A stretch of DNA of 64,000 bases, taken from the NCBI RefSeq assembly GCF_000737785.1, contig NZ_JPRO01000023.1, positions 1 through 64,000 of the forward strand, in the 5' to 3' direction. Every line of letters starts with the position of its first letter. Positions within the stretch are counted from its first letter, which is position 1. A program made the translations under genes and the position numbers. Of the stretch, positions 53,994-63,347 are shown in pieces. The notes under the pieces were generated by a model, which saw only the letters and a program-made list of their open reading frames with translations, had not been told where the DNA came from and did no database searches. The DNA is from Chryseobacterium luteum (lineage in GTDB: Bacteria; Bacteroidota; Bacteroidia; Flavobacteriales; Weeksellaceae).

Positions 53994-56036
53994 TTGAAAA
54001 AAAACCTACTCCTTAAATTTTTATTTTCTGCATTGGTTGTATTGCAAACATATTGCTTTGCACAAAATTCTTTTGAAAAACCCAGGATTTTTACTGAACA
54101 AGAAATTAAAGACGGTGCACCCATCGACGAGAACAGCAAATTTATTGCAGGGGATAACCCCGCCTTTGCTTTGCCCGAATTCAATGATTCTTCATGGAAA
54201 CATATCAATTTTAATTCTAAAAAGGTTTATTCATGGAATCCTATGAAATTAAACTCTAAAAAAGGGTCTAAAAAAGATCAGATTTATTGGGTGCGGTACT
54301 ATTTTAAAATAGATTCTGCAATGACTAATGAATCTTTATGTTTTGATGTCAAACAGCTTGGCGCTTCGGAACTTTATCTAAACGGAAACAAGATTGAAGG
54401 CGTTGGCAAAATAAAATCGGGAGAATTTAAAATTGGAAATAGATTTCCGGAGTTATTTACTTTAGGTAATACTAAAGTAAATGTTTTAGCCATACGGTTT
54501 TTACCGCTTGTCGGAGCGAAAAAAAAGACCGTCAATCTGAGCCCTGTTGCAATCAGTATAGAACTTGTTTCTGCCAATAAATTGATCAGAGATAAAGCTG
54601 AAATGGTGCAGCATTTCAATTTTTACACCATGTTGATCTGCGGAATATTTGGTGCATTAGGATTTATTCATCTATTGTTGTTCATTTTTTATAGAAAAGC
54701 GGTTTATAATCTGTATTTCTCTACTTATAATTTTTCAATTTCTTTGATGAGCTATATGGTATTGCTCTTTTCTGAAATAACGGATCCTTTAGTTGTTGAT
54801 TCTTATACCTTTCTTTCATTTCTTTCGGTAATGGCATTCGGTACTTCGCTTACAGGTTTTGTCAATACATTATTCGGCAGAACTAAAAAAAGGCTCACAG
54901 TGATGCTGATTATCTCCGCATCAATTATGGTTCTTTATTATTTCAGTGCTACTTCTGCAGCCAGTCTGGCGTTTTTTTACCTTGTTTTTGTCGCTTTTGA
55001 ATCTTTTTATTTAATAATCAGAGCGATGATCAGAAGAGAAAAGTCAGCTTTTATTGTTGGAGGAGGAGTTTTGGTGTTCTTTCTTTTTATTGTAGTGGTC
55101 ATTATTTTCATGTTTTTAAATAAATTGAACACCATTGACCTAAATGAAACAATGGGAGATGATATGATGGGATACGTAATGATCTTTATTTTCATAAGCT
55201 TTCCTATTTCAATTTCTGCTTACCTGGGCTGGCAGTTTGCCTCAACCAATTTAAGTTTGGTAAAACAGCTGGATGAAGTAAAACGGTTATCGAATGTAAA
55301 TCTTAAGCAGGAACAGGAAAAACAGCAGATTTTACAGGATCAAAATGATTTGCTTGAAAAGCAGGTTAATGAACGGACCTTTGAACTGCAGAAAGAAAAA
55401 CAGAAAACAGAAAACTTGCTTTTAAATATCCTCCCATACGAAGTTGCCGAAGAACTCAAGGAAAACGGAAGTTCTGAAGCCAAATATTATGATGAGGTCA
55501 CTGTTTTATTTACCGATTTTGTTAATTTTACCCAAAGTTCCGAGAAAATGGGTGCCGAAAAAATGCTTGTTGAGCTGAATGAATGTTTTACAGCTTTTGA
55601 TTTAATCATGGAAAAGCATGGCTTGGAAAAGATAAAAACTATCGGTGATGCGTATTTGGCAGTTTGTGGTGTACCTATTAAAAATCAAAATCATGCGTAC
55701 CAGACTGTTTTGGTAGCCTTAGATATTATTGAGTTTATAGAAGAAAGGAAAAAGACCAATCCGGATGTTTTAGACATAAGAATCGGGATCAATTCAGGTT
55801 CTTTGATTGCAGGAATTGTTGGCGTTAAAAAATTCGCTTATGATATCTGGGGGGATACCGTAAACACGGCAGCCAGAATGGAACAGAACAGTGAAAAGGG
55901 AAAAATAAATATTTCTGAATCCACATACCAGTTGGTGAAAGATAAGATAGTTTGCGAATACAGAGGTAAAATTCATACCAAAGGAAAAGGAGAAATGGAT
56001 ATGTATTTTGCATTTGAAACTAAAAAAGACTTATAA
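53994..56036 (+). CDS. class III adenylate cyclase with 7TM-type membrane sensor
   Basis: 680 aa from a TTG at 53994, 12 bases after the first cyclase; no ATG is near and the TTG opens a signal peptide (MKKNLLLKFLFSALVVLQTY). A periplasmic beta domain (about 25-190, galactose-binding-like: SLCFDVKQLGASELYLNGN) leads to seven hydrophobic segments (about 210-420), then a coiled coil and a cyclase domain with VLFTDFVNFTQSS, KTIGDAYLAVCG and FAYDIWGDTVNTAARMEQ. ATP-selecting Lys and Asp are present. It resembles 7TMR-DISM sensors with a cyclase output. Probably in one transcript with its neighbour and the HD gene. Confidence 0.88.
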   Translation: MKKNLLLKFLFSALVVLQTYCFAQNSFEKPRIFTEQEIKDGAPIDENSKFIAGDNPAFALPEFNDSSWKHINFNSKKVYSWNPMKLNSKKGSKKDQIYWVRYYFKIDSAMTNESLCFDVKQLGASELYLNGNKIEGVGKIKSGEFKIGNRFPELFTLGNTKVNVLAIRFLPLVGAKKKTVNLSPVAISIELVSANKLIRDKAEMVQHFNFYTMLICGIFGALGFIHLLLFIFYRKAVYNLYFSTYNFSISLMSYMVLLFSEITDPLVVDSYTFLSFLSVMAFGTSLTGFVNTLFGRTKKRLTVMLIISASIMVLYYFSATSAASLAFFYLVFVAFESFYLIIRAMIRREKSAFIVGGGVLVFFLFIVVVIIFMFLNKLNTIDLNETMGDDMMGYVMIFIFISFPISISAYLGWQFASTNLSLVKQLDEVKRLSNVNLKQEQEKQQILQDQNDLLEKQVNERTFELQKEKQKTENLLLNILPYEVAEELKENGSSEAKYYDEVTVLFTDFVNFTQSSEKMGAEKMLVELNECFTAFDLIMEKHGLEKIKTIGDAYLAVCGVPIKNQNHAYQTVLVALDIIEFIEERKKTNPDVLDIRIGINSGSLIAGIVGVKKFAYDIWGDTVNTAARMEQNSEKGKINISESTYQLVKDKIVCEYRGKIHTKGKGEMDMYFAFETKKDL

Positions 56037-56064
56037 AAAAATAACCCATTCTTTATTTTTAAAT

Positions 56065-56649
56065 ATGGAATACGAAAAAATAAAAAAATACATTTTGAAT
56101 CTGCTCAAGGAAAAGCTTCCTGAGCATTTGTCTTATCACAGTGTCAATCACATTAAAGACGTTATAGAATCTGTAGAGAAGATTGCCGTTTCTGAAAATG
56201 TGAACGATGAAGATCTGGTATTACTAAAAACTGCGGCCTTATTTCATGATACCGGATTTTTGTACGGCTCAAAAAATCACGAAGAAAAATCCTGTGAGAT
56301 CGCACAGCAATATCTGCCCGATTATGGATATTCTCAACCCCGGATTGATAAAATAAAAGGGATGATCATGGCGACAAAAATCCCGCAGACTCCAAATAAT
56401 AATTTAGAAGAAATTCTTGCGGATGCCGATCTGGATTATCTTGGAAGAGATGATTTTTTTGTCATCGGAGATAAACTGTTCGAAGAACTTTCCATGTTTG
56501 GAATCGTCAATTCGGAACAGGACTGGAATCTTCTTCAGGAAAAATTTCTTGAAAGCCATCATTATTTTACCAAAACTGCGATCAACAACAGGAAACAGAA
56601 AAAACAGGAAAATCTTGATATCATCAAATCAAAACTAAAAAACTACTGA
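56065..56649 (+). CDS. HD-domain phosphohydrolase
   Basis: 194 aa from the ATG at 56065 (a frame from 56008 overlaps the cyclase stop and lacks support). HD superfamily motifs: YHSVNHIKDVIES (His), AALFHDTGF (His-Asp pair), NHEEKS (His) and ADADLDYLGRDD (Asp). Cytosolic. Sits 28 bases behind two adenylate cyclases, so a cyclic nucleotide phosphodiesterase role is possible; HD proteins also act on many other phosphoesters, so this is inference from position. Confidence 0.82.
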   Translation: MEYEKIKKYILNLLKEKLPEHLSYHSVNHIKDVIESVEKIAVSENVNDEDLVLLKTAALFHDTGFLYGSKNHEEKSCEIAQQYLPDYGYSQPRIDKIKGMIMATKIPQTPNNNLEEILADADLDYLGRDDFFVIGDKLFEELSMFGIVNSEQDWNLLQEKFLESHHYFTKTAINNRKQKKQENLDIIKSKLKNY

Positions 56650-56657
56650 TCATTATT

Positions 56658-57539
56658 ATGAGTTCAGCATCATCCAAACACAGTCCGCTATTTTCAATTG
56701 TAGATATTATTTATCTCGTTCTGGGAGTGATCTCCGCAAGTTTTGCTTTGAAATCTTTTCTGGTTCCCAACCACTTTTTAGATGGAGGAGTTACCGGAAT
56801 TTCACTTTTACTATACGAAGTCTATCATTGGAATTTAGGATTAACTTTATTTATTTTAAATATTCCTTTCATTATACTTGCTTACTTTCAAATCGGGAAG
56901 CATTTCGCCATCAGAAGCAGTCTTACAATTCTTTTAATTGCGCTGACAATGTATTTCATTCCTTTCCCGGAACTGACGCATGATAAATTATTAGTTGCCA
57001 TGTTCGGAGGTTTCTTTTTGGGAATCGGGATCGGACTTTCCATGCGTGGAGGCGGAACTTTCGACGGAATGGAAGTTTTAGCATTACTTACTTTCAAAAA
57101 GAGTAGTTTCAGTATTACTGAAATTATTTTAGGAATGAATGTCGTAATCTTCATCATTGCAGCAATATTCTTAAAAGTGGAAACGGCTTTATACGCAATT
57201 ATGACCTATCTTGTAGCAAGTCAGATTACCAAATATGTCATTGAAGGAATCGAAGCTTACACAGGAGTAACCATTGTTTCCGGAAGCAGCGAAGAAATCA
57301 AAAAAGCTCTGGTTTTAACCATGAATAGGGGAATCACCGTTTATAAAGGCGAAAGAGGCTTTATGAAAGAATCTTTTGAACACAGTGCCGATGCCGATAT
57401 TATTTTCACTATTGTTACAAGACTTGAAGTAAGAAAATTACAGAATATCGTCCGTGCAATCGACCCAAAAGCATTTATCTTTACCCAAACCGTAAGAGAG
57501 CCTCAGGGCGGAATCGTAAAGGAAATTATAAAACATTAA
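56658..57539 (+). CDS. YitT family membrane protein (DUF2179)
   Basis: 293 aa. Five to six transmembrane helices in the first 180 residues (ALKSFLVPNHFLDGGVTGIS is the typical first motif; GIGIGLSMRGGGTFDGMEVL a second) and a soluble C-terminal DUF2179 domain ending in IFTQTVREPQGGI. Members are thought to be transporters, but no substrate is established. It starts 8 bases after the HD gene and ends at a terminator. Confidence 0.9.
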   Translation: MSSASSKHSPLFSIVDIIYLVLGVISASFALKSFLVPNHFLDGGVTGISLLLYEVYHWNLGLTLFILNIPFIILAYFQIGKHFAIRSSLTILLIALTMYFIPFPELTHDKLLVAMFGGFFLGIGIGLSMRGGGTFDGMEVLALLTFKKSSFSITEIILGMNVVIFIIAAIFLKVETALYAIMTYLVASQITKYVIEGIEAYTGVTIVSGSSEEIKKALVLTMNRGITVYKGERGFMKESFEHSADADIIFTIVTRLEVRKLQNIVRAIDPKAFIFTQTVREPQGGIVKEIIKH

Positions 57540-57563
57540 AATTTTAACTAAATAATTATATTA

Positions 57564-57597
57564 CCTTGTGAAGATTGTATTTTCACAAGGTTTTTTT
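57564..57597 (+). terminator. terminator after yitT-like gene
   Basis: CCTTGTGAA, loop, TTCACAAGG, T7; ends the cyclase/HD/YitT block. Confidence 0.88.
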
Positions 57598-57625
57598 GTT
57601 AATTTTAAATCTAAATTTTAATGAA

Positions 57626-57979
57626 ATGGTCAAGAGAATTGTTGCCAATATAAAAACTACAGATTTACCTAAAGCAGATGTATTTTATCAGGATATTTTA
57701 GGTCTGGAAATATTGATGGATCATGACTGGATTAAAACTTTAGGTAATGAAGAAGAAGCAAAAGTTCAGATAAGTTTTGCAACTCAGGGCGGAATTGACA
57801 CTGAAGTTCCTGATTTTTCGATTGAAGTTAATAATGTAGATGAAATATATGAAAAGATGAAAAATTCACAATTTGAAATTGCCTACAAAATCACCGATGA
57901 AGATTGGGGAGTCCGCAGATTTTTTGTCAAAGATCCGTTCGGAAAACTCATTAATATTCTTTCCCATAAATATGTTTAA
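57626..57979 (+). CDS. VOC family protein
   Basis: 117 aa from the ATG at 57626 (upstream frame reads through the terminator). Glyoxalase/bleomycin-resistance fold: VKRIVANIKTTDLPKADVFY, LGLEILMDHDW, FSIEVNNVDEIYEKM, and RRFFVKDPFGKLINIL. No clear metal-ligand set. Single-domain VOC proteins vary widely in function. It forms a pair with the next VOC gene (15-base gap). Confidence 0.82.
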   Translation: MVKRIVANIKTTDLPKADVFYQDILGLEILMDHDWIKTLGNEEEAKVQISFATQGGIDTEVPDFSIEVNNVDEIYEKMKNSQFEIAYKITDEDWGVRRFFVKDPFGKLINILSHKYV

Positions 57980-57994
57980 TTAAAATAATAAAAT

Positions 57995-58399
57995 ATGAAA
58001 GCAGAGCAAGTCATTCCTATCCTCAGAATTTTTGATTATAAAAAAACTATAGAGTTTTATATAGATTGGCTAGGTTTTGAAATTCAATGGGGAGATCAGC
58101 CGAAGAATAATACTCCTCTTTATATGGAAGTCAAAAAAGGAAATGTTGTTTTTCATTTAAGCGAGCATCATGATGATGGAACGCCTGGAACAAAAATTTT
58201 TATTTGGGCAGAGGGTGTTCCGGAATATCACAAAGAACTAATAGATAAGCAATATTCATATAATTACCCGGGACTAGAAAAAACATTTTATGATGCTGTA
58301 GCTTTTACAGTATATGATCCGTTTGGAAATAAAATCATATTCAACGAAAAATTTGATGAAGAGAAGCATAAACATATTGAATTCTCTTCAATTCATTGA
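57995..58399 (+). CDS. glyoxalase superfamily (VOC) protein
   Basis: 134 aa. MKAEQVIPILRIFDYKKTIE, YIDWLGFEIQW, VVFHLSEHHDDGTPG, VYDPFGNKIIFNE: the pattern of bleomycin-binding-like VOC proteins. HLSEHHDDGTPG is the most conserved stretch. No resistance role can be claimed from sequence. Pairs with the VOC gene upstream. Confidence 0.82.
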   Translation: MKAEQVIPILRIFDYKKTIEFYIDWLGFEIQWGDQPKNNTPLYMEVKKGNVVFHLSEHHDDGTPGTKIFIWAEGVPEYHKELIDKQYSYNYPGLEKTFYDAVAFTVYDPFGNKIIFNEKFDEEKHKHIEFSSIH

Positions 58400-58595
58400 T
58401 TAAATTAATAACATGGATTTTAATTTTATCAATAGAAAGTGACTTTTGACTATTAAAAAAAACAATTCCAAATGACTTTACCCAAAATTTATAAATTTAA
58501 TTTAATGATTTCTGTGGAGAATATTTGTGTTCTTCGTGTTTAAAAAACTGCTTCAAATCATCAAAATTATTTATAATTAAAACTACCTTTACGTA

Positions 58596-59807
58596 ATGAA
58601 ACGCTCCGGAACTGCAATATTACCTCTTCACTACGGAAAAGTCCCGCCCTGGCTTTACGAGCGTATGTCTGTGCTCGGACTTTCAATCGTAGAAGTCATG
58701 TTGGCAGATTACGGGAAAGATGAGGTTCTCAAAAGATTGGCAGATCCATTCTGGTTTCAAAGTTTCGGTGCAGTAATGGGCATGGATTGGCATTCTTCAG
58801 GAATCACCACTTCTGTAATGGGATCATTGAAACAAAGCATCAATCCGAGATCTAAAGAACTTGGAATTTATATCTGCGGCGGAAAAGGAAGATTTTCCAA
58901 AGAAACACCAAATGAACTTCTTATCATCGCTGATAAAACAGGTTTAAACGGAACAGAGCTGGTCCGGGCAAGTAAGCTGTCTGCAAAAGTAGACAACACG
59001 GCAATTCAGGATGGTTATCAGTTGTATTTGCACAACTTTATCGTTTCAGACGAAGGAAATTGGGCAGTCGTACAACAGGGAATGAACGATGCAGACGGAA
59101 CGGCAAGACGTTATCACTGGCATTCTGAAAATATGGAATCTTTTGTTGATGAGCCTCACAAAGGAATTCAGGGAATCAATCAGGGTCAGATCCTGAATTT
59201 GACGGCCAGTGAAGCCAAAGAAAGCAGAAAAGGAATTTTAGAAATTTCGCATACCAATTCAGAAAAGATCATGCAGGATTTTGCCAATCTCATTTTACCT
59301 GCGCATCATGATGTGCGTGCTTCTGATGTCGATCTGAAAAAGCTGGGAACACTTCTCTACATGACCAGAGAAAACCAGCCCGCGAATTTTGAAGAACTGC
59401 TTTTACTGAAAGGAGTCGGTCCACGAACTTTACAAAGTCTGGCTTTGGTAAGCGAAGTCATTCACGGTGCTCCGTCAAGATTCAGAGATCCTGCAAGATT
59501 TTCCTTCGCTCATGGTGGAAAAGACGGGCATCCGTTTCCCGTTCCTATCAATGTTTATGATGAAACGATTACTATTCTGCAAAAAGGAATCGAAAAATCA
59601 AAATTGGGAAATTCGGATAAATTAAAATCCATCAATAAACTTCATACGATCATTTCAGAAGCCGAGAAAAATTTTACTCCGGATTTTGACATCAATGACG
59701 TGATTGAAGAAGAACGCCAGAACTCATGGCGATTCGGCGGGAAAACAGTTTTTGGAGACGCTGAAAAACCTTCAAAACCAAAACCTATTCAGCTTTCGTT
59801 ATTTTGA
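58596..59807 (+). CDS. DUF763 protein with helix-hairpin-helix and C-terminal clamp-binding motif
   Basis: 403 aa, DUF763 family (MKRSGTAILPLHYGKVPPWL, MGMDWHSSGITTSV, YQLYLHNFIVSDEGNWAVVQ, RYHWHSENMESFVDEPH). A helix-hairpin-helix like that of DNA glycosylases and endonuclease III lies at about 268-290 (LLLLKGVGPRTLQSLALVSE). The protein ends in QLSLF (399-403), the consensus beta sliding-clamp binding motif. DUF763 is better known from archaea and thermophiles, so horizontal origin is plausible. Together, these signs suggest a DNA repair role at the replication fork; activity is unknown. Confidence 0.82.
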   Translation: MKRSGTAILPLHYGKVPPWLYERMSVLGLSIVEVMLADYGKDEVLKRLADPFWFQSFGAVMGMDWHSSGITTSVMGSLKQSINPRSKELGIYICGGKGRFSKETPNELLIIADKTGLNGTELVRASKLSAKVDNTAIQDGYQLYLHNFIVSDEGNWAVVQQGMNDADGTARRYHWHSENMESFVDEPHKGIQGINQGQILNLTASEAKESRKGILEISHTNSEKIMQDFANLILPAHHDVRASDVDLKKLGTLLYMTRENQPANFEELLLLKGVGPRTLQSLALVSEVIHGAPSRFRDPARFSFAHGGKDGHPFPVPINVYDETITILQKGIEKSKLGNSDKLKSINKLHTIISEAEKNFTPDFDINDVIEEERQNSWRFGGKTVFGDAEKPSKPKPIQLSLF

Positions 59808-59889
59808 TATAAAGCAGAACCACCCCTAATCCTTACATCAGCCAATCATCGTTTCTTATCAATGTCTGCCATTGAACTTTCGCCCATCC

Positions 59890-59937
59890 ATTCCACTCCT
59901 TTGGAGGGGTGGCAAATCGTAGATTTGACGGGGTGGT
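59890..59937 (+). repeat. palindromic repeat, copy D (solo)
   Basis: ATTCCACTCCTTTGGAGGGG start and GACGGGGTGGT end, with the inner hairpin AAATC-GTA-GATTT. Same family as copies A-C around the DUF559 gene, but without a nuclease gene nearby. It shows that the repeat moves or persists alone. Confidence 0.8.
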
Positions 59938-60093
59938 TGAAAAATTGTGTAGGTATTCAGAAAGAATAGAAAAAAATTAATAATAGTATAGTAAAATAGA
60001 GTTTTTTTTATATATTTCATCAATTTGTTTACTTTTTTTTATTCCGGATTCGAATAAAAATTATATTTTTAAATCCTAAAAAAAACACTATTA

Positions 60094-60684
60094 ATGACCA
60101 GTAAATCCCTGGAAATCTGCTATGATTTTCCTTTTTTCCTACAGGAAGAGCTTGAAGAAATATTTCAGGCTCATGAAAAAATATCGTTCCAGAAAGGTGA
60201 CAGTATTCTTGAAGAAGGAAAAACAGCCAACGAATACTATATCCTGGAAAAAGGTCTGGCCCGCTCATACGTCAATGACTTTAACGGAAATGAGGTAACC
60301 ACTCACTTTTTTGCTGATAATGAGATTATTATTGAAGTATCGTCTCTTTTTCAGAGAATTCCATCCCAGGAAAATATAATCTGCATTACAGACTGTGAAT
60401 GCTGGAAGTTTGATTATGATACATTTCAGGAACTCTTTCACAAAATACCCAACCTCCGGGAATGGGGCAGATCATGGATGTCCAAAGAGCTTTTTGCCTA
60501 TAAACAGCGTTCTGTAGAAATGTTTACCCTTTCCGCTACCAGGCGTTATCTTAATCTTTTAGAGCAGAAGTCCAAGGTTGTCCAGTATGCACCTCTTAAG
60601 CAGGTCGCTTCCTATCTGGGCGTTACAGACACTTCCTTAAGCCGTATTCGCAAAGAAATTGTTTCCCATCCAAAGAAAAACTAA
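60094..60684 (+). CDS. Crp/Fnr family transcriptional regulator
   Basis: 196 aa. Cyclic-nucleotide-binding-like barrel (FQKGDSILEEGKTANEYYIL, EKGLARSYVNDFNGNEV, HFFADNEII) and a C-terminal winged helix (APLKQVASYLGVTDTSLSRI). The cAMP pocket residues of Crp are not evident, so ligand is unknown. Precedes VOC, DinB and hydrolase genes on the same strand and may regulate them. Confidence 0.88.
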   Translation: MTSKSLEICYDFPFFLQEELEEIFQAHEKISFQKGDSILEEGKTANEYYILEKGLARSYVNDFNGNEVTTHFFADNEIIIEVSSLFQRIPSQENIICITDCECWKFDYDTFQELFHKIPNLREWGRSWMSKELFAYKQRSVEMFTLSATRRYLNLLEQKSKVVQYAPLKQVASYLGVTDTSLSRIRKEIVSHPKKN

Positions 60685-60760
60685 ATCTTGTCTTATGGCA
60701 AGTTGATTTTCATGAAGGCTTGATAATTTTGGTTAAAAGTTTTAACTCAAAATAATTACA

Positions 60761-61174
60761 ATGATGCAAGCCAACCAAATTTATGTCAACCTGCCTGTTA
60801 AAGATGTACAGAAAACGAAAGAGTTCTGGACCAGGCTGGGTTTTGAGATCAATGAACAGTTTTCAGATAACAAAGCAGTCTGTGTCGTGATCAAGGAAGA
60901 TACTATCTACGTCATGTTTCTTACCGAAGAATACTTTCAGACCTTTTCCGAAAGACCTGTTCCAAAAGGAGATACAACACAGGTCCTTGTTTCTGTAGGT
61001 CTCAACAGCCGTGAAGAAGTGGATCAGGTAGTGAACGCAGCCGTGGAAAATGGAGCTTCCCAACACGAAGAGCCTCAGGATTACGGATGGATGTATCAGA
61101 ATTCTTTTTGGGACTTAGACGGACATGGCTGGAATATCACGTTTGCCGATATGTCTCAAATGCCGGCTGAATAA
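60761..61174 (+). CDS. VOC family protein
   Basis: 137 aa (start at 60761 or the next ATG, 60764). QIYVNLPVKDVQKTKEFWTR, LGFEINEQFSDNKAVC, DTTQVLVSVGLNSREEVDQ, and FWDLDGHGWNITF: a glyoxalase-like VOC protein of the type found downstream of Crp/Fnr-like regulators in flavobacteria. Function unknown. Confidence 0.83.
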   Translation: MMQANQIYVNLPVKDVQKTKEFWTRLGFEINEQFSDNKAVCVVIKEDTIYVMFLTEEYFQTFSERPVPKGDTTQVLVSVGLNSREEVDQVVNAAVENGASQHEEPQDYGWMYQNSFWDLDGHGWNITFADMSQMPAE

Positions 61175-61218
61175 AGATCCCAGTCTATCCTATGTGGCAA
61201 TAACCACCATAAAATGAC

Positions 61219-61686
61219 ATGACCATGGAAACAAAATCAAACGATGTTGAAATAATAAAAGTGCAGATATTCAGCAATTACAAAGTCATTTCAATGAATA
61301 TCGACGGTATTACCCACGAAGAATCTATGATCTTCCCGAATGGTGAAGCCAATTGCATGAACTGGATCCTTGGCCATTTAATTTACATAAGAAATGCATT
61401 CTTAAACGTTCTCGGTGAAGAATCAGTCTGGGACAGTGAAAAATTTTCATGTTACAACAGAGGAGCGATTCCGCTTGAAAGAATTGATGAAATGATCACC
61501 TTTAAACAGCTGAAATCTTATCTGCAACAGTCCCAGGATAAACTGGAAGCAAAGCTTATTACTATGGAAAGCTTTAGCCCTGAAACAATTAATGATATTG
61601 CGACCTTATCCTTTCATGAAAACTATCATAGCGGACAATTGGGCTATCTCAGAAGAATCTTAGGAAAACCCGGTGCTATAAAATAG
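61219..61686 (+). CDS. DinB-fold protein
   Basis: 155 aa; ATG at 61225 is a close alternative start. Four-helix-bundle DinB/YfiT pattern: ANCMNWILGHLIYIRNAFLN (first metal-type His) and LSFHENYHSGQLGYLRRIL (HxxxH near the C-terminus). The three-His metal site of the family is visible. The group includes thiol-dependent enzymes and DNA-damage proteins; no role is assigned. Directly followed by a related gene. Confidence 0.82.
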   Translation: MTMETKSNDVEIIKVQIFSNYKVISMNIDGITHEESMIFPNGEANCMNWILGHLIYIRNAFLNVLGEESVWDSEKFSCYNRGAIPLERIDEMITFKQLKSYLQQSQDKLEAKLITMESFSPETINDIATLSFHENYHSGQLGYLRRILGKPGAIK

Positions 61687-61767
61687 TGCTGAAAAAATCT
61701 GTGAAATCCTTATCATCTGCGGGAAAGAATAAATCTACAGATTATTAAAACAACTAAAAACAAATAA

Positions 61768-62292
61768 ATGGACACTCCAAAATCAAACAAAATAGAGATC
61801 GTTATTCCGGCTTACAGAATGCATTCTCAAAGCTTTCTCAATGTTCTGGACGGTATTTCGGAACAAGATGCCCTGAAAAGAATTGAAGGAAAAACCAACC
61901 ACATCATCTGGATGGCAGGAAACTTTGTCAATATGCGCTACAGTCTGGGCTGGGTTTTAGGAATTAAGGACGAGGACCCATATACCGATCTTTTCTTCCA
62001 GGGAAAGGCACTGGATGAAAATTACAACTATCCGGATTTAGATGAACTGAAGAAAAATTTCCATGACATTTCACCAAAAGTATACCGTAAGCTTTTGGAG
62101 GTTACTGATGAAGAGTTGGATGAAATTTTCGAAATCGGAATGAATATTCCTTTCGTCCGTGAAACCAAACTTAATTTCACCGGAATGTGCATCGGCCGAG
62201 AGGATTATTTATGCGGGCAGATCGGTCTTATGAGAAGAATCCTGGGCTATCCCGGAATGAAATATGACACAGATGAAAATCTAAAATATTGA
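61768..62292 (+). CDS. DinB-fold protein, second
   Basis: 174 aa, related to the previous gene: TNHIIWMAGNFVNMRYSLGW replaces the His of GH, and the C-terminal GREDYLCGQIGLMRRIL keeps the helix but lacks HxxxH, so the metal site is partly lost. Ends 3 bases before the alpha/beta hydrolase gene; tightly coupled. Confidence 0.75.
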   Translation: MDTPKSNKIEIVIPAYRMHSQSFLNVLDGISEQDALKRIEGKTNHIIWMAGNFVNMRYSLGWVLGIKDEDPYTDLFFQGKALDENYNYPDLDELKKNFHDISPKVYRKLLEVTDEELDEIFEIGMNIPFVRETKLNFTGMCIGREDYLCGQIGLMRRILGYPGMKYDTDENLKY

Positions 62293-62295
62293 TCA

Positions 62296-63072
62296 ATGGA
62301 ACCTAAGGAAAAAGGCTATAAGAATGTCAATGGCATCAGCATGTACTACGAAATCTATGGTTCCGGAAAACCTCTGATACTCATTCATGGAGGTGGCTCC
62401 TCGATTTTATTTGATTTTAAAGAAATAATCTCACGGCTTGAAAACCAGTTTCAGCTGATAGGAATTGATCTGCAAAATCATGGCATGACAGATCATCGCG
62501 ACATTCCTGAAACCTTTGAGCAGGATGCCCATGATGTAGCCGCTTTTTTAAAAGAGCTTCATATCTGGAAAGCTTCATTCTGGGGATTCAGCAACGGAGG
62601 AAATACCGTGATGCAGATTGCCTGTCTTTATCCTGAAATAACAGAAAAGCTCATCATTGCATCTTCATTTTACAAAAGAAGCGGAATGATCGACGGCTTT
62701 TTCGAAAGCATGGCAGATATTACTCTGGAATCAATGCCCGAACCCCTTAAAGTCAATTTTCTTAATCTGAATCCTGATTTTTCAAAACTTGAAAACCTGT
62801 TTGATAAAGACAGCCAAAGGATGCAGACCTTTCAAGACTGGGATGAGACCATATTAACATCCATACAGGCTCCTGCATTATTCATAAGCGGAGACAAAGA
62901 TGTGATGAAGCCTGAGCATACCGTGGAAATGTGGCGTCTGGTCCCCGGAGCTCAGCTCATGATCCTTCCGGCAGGCCACGGCTCCTATATGATGGCAGAT
63001 TTGGAAGGAAATACAGACTCCGGTCTGATCAACCTTACAGTAAATGAGGTGGTCAAATTTTTAAACCATTAA
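62296..63072 (+). CDS. alpha/beta hydrolase
   Basis: 258 aa. LILIHGGGSSI (oxyanion region), nucleophile elbow GFSNGG with Ser around residue 100, Asp in ISGDKDVM, and His in PAGHGSY. All three catalytic residues are in order. Substrate unknown. Starts 3 bases after the second DinB gene; last gene of that group. Confidence 0.88.
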   Translation: MEPKEKGYKNVNGISMYYEIYGSGKPLILIHGGGSSILFDFKEIISRLENQFQLIGIDLQNHGMTDHRDIPETFEQDAHDVAAFLKELHIWKASFWGFSNGGNTVMQIACLYPEITEKLIIASSFYKRSGMIDGFFESMADITLESMPEPLKVNFLNLNPDFSKLENLFDKDSQRMQTFQDWDETILTSIQAPALFISGDKDVMKPEHTVEMWRLVPGAQLMILPAGHGSYMMADLEGNTDSGLINLTVNEVVKFLNH

Positions 63073-63197
63073 GATCACTTGAAGATTTTAAGTTCAGTTA
63101 AGATAGCTCCTATTGATCTTTAAGTTTAGCACCCAACTATTATTAATGTTCTTAACCGCTTAATCAACCTTAATAGTTCAATTAAAACTTACACTTA

Positions 63198-63314
63198 GAG
63201 CCTGTTTAAAGAAAAATATTCCTCTTGCAGATGAAGGAAATTATGCAGATTTATTTTAGTGATAAAAATCTGCAATCTGCCAGATCAGCGAGATTTTAAA
63301 AATTTAAACAGCCT
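63198..63314. mobile_element. MITE-like element M6
   Basis: Left GAGCCTGTTTAAA, right TTTAAACAGCCT, flanked by CTTA on both sides (63194-63197, 63315-63318). Internal GCAGAT inverted stretch belongs to the CAGATT family. The rest of 63073-63347 shows no gene. Confidence 0.78.
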
Positions 63315-63347
63315 CTTAATTAACAATAACATTAAAAATTAAAAATC

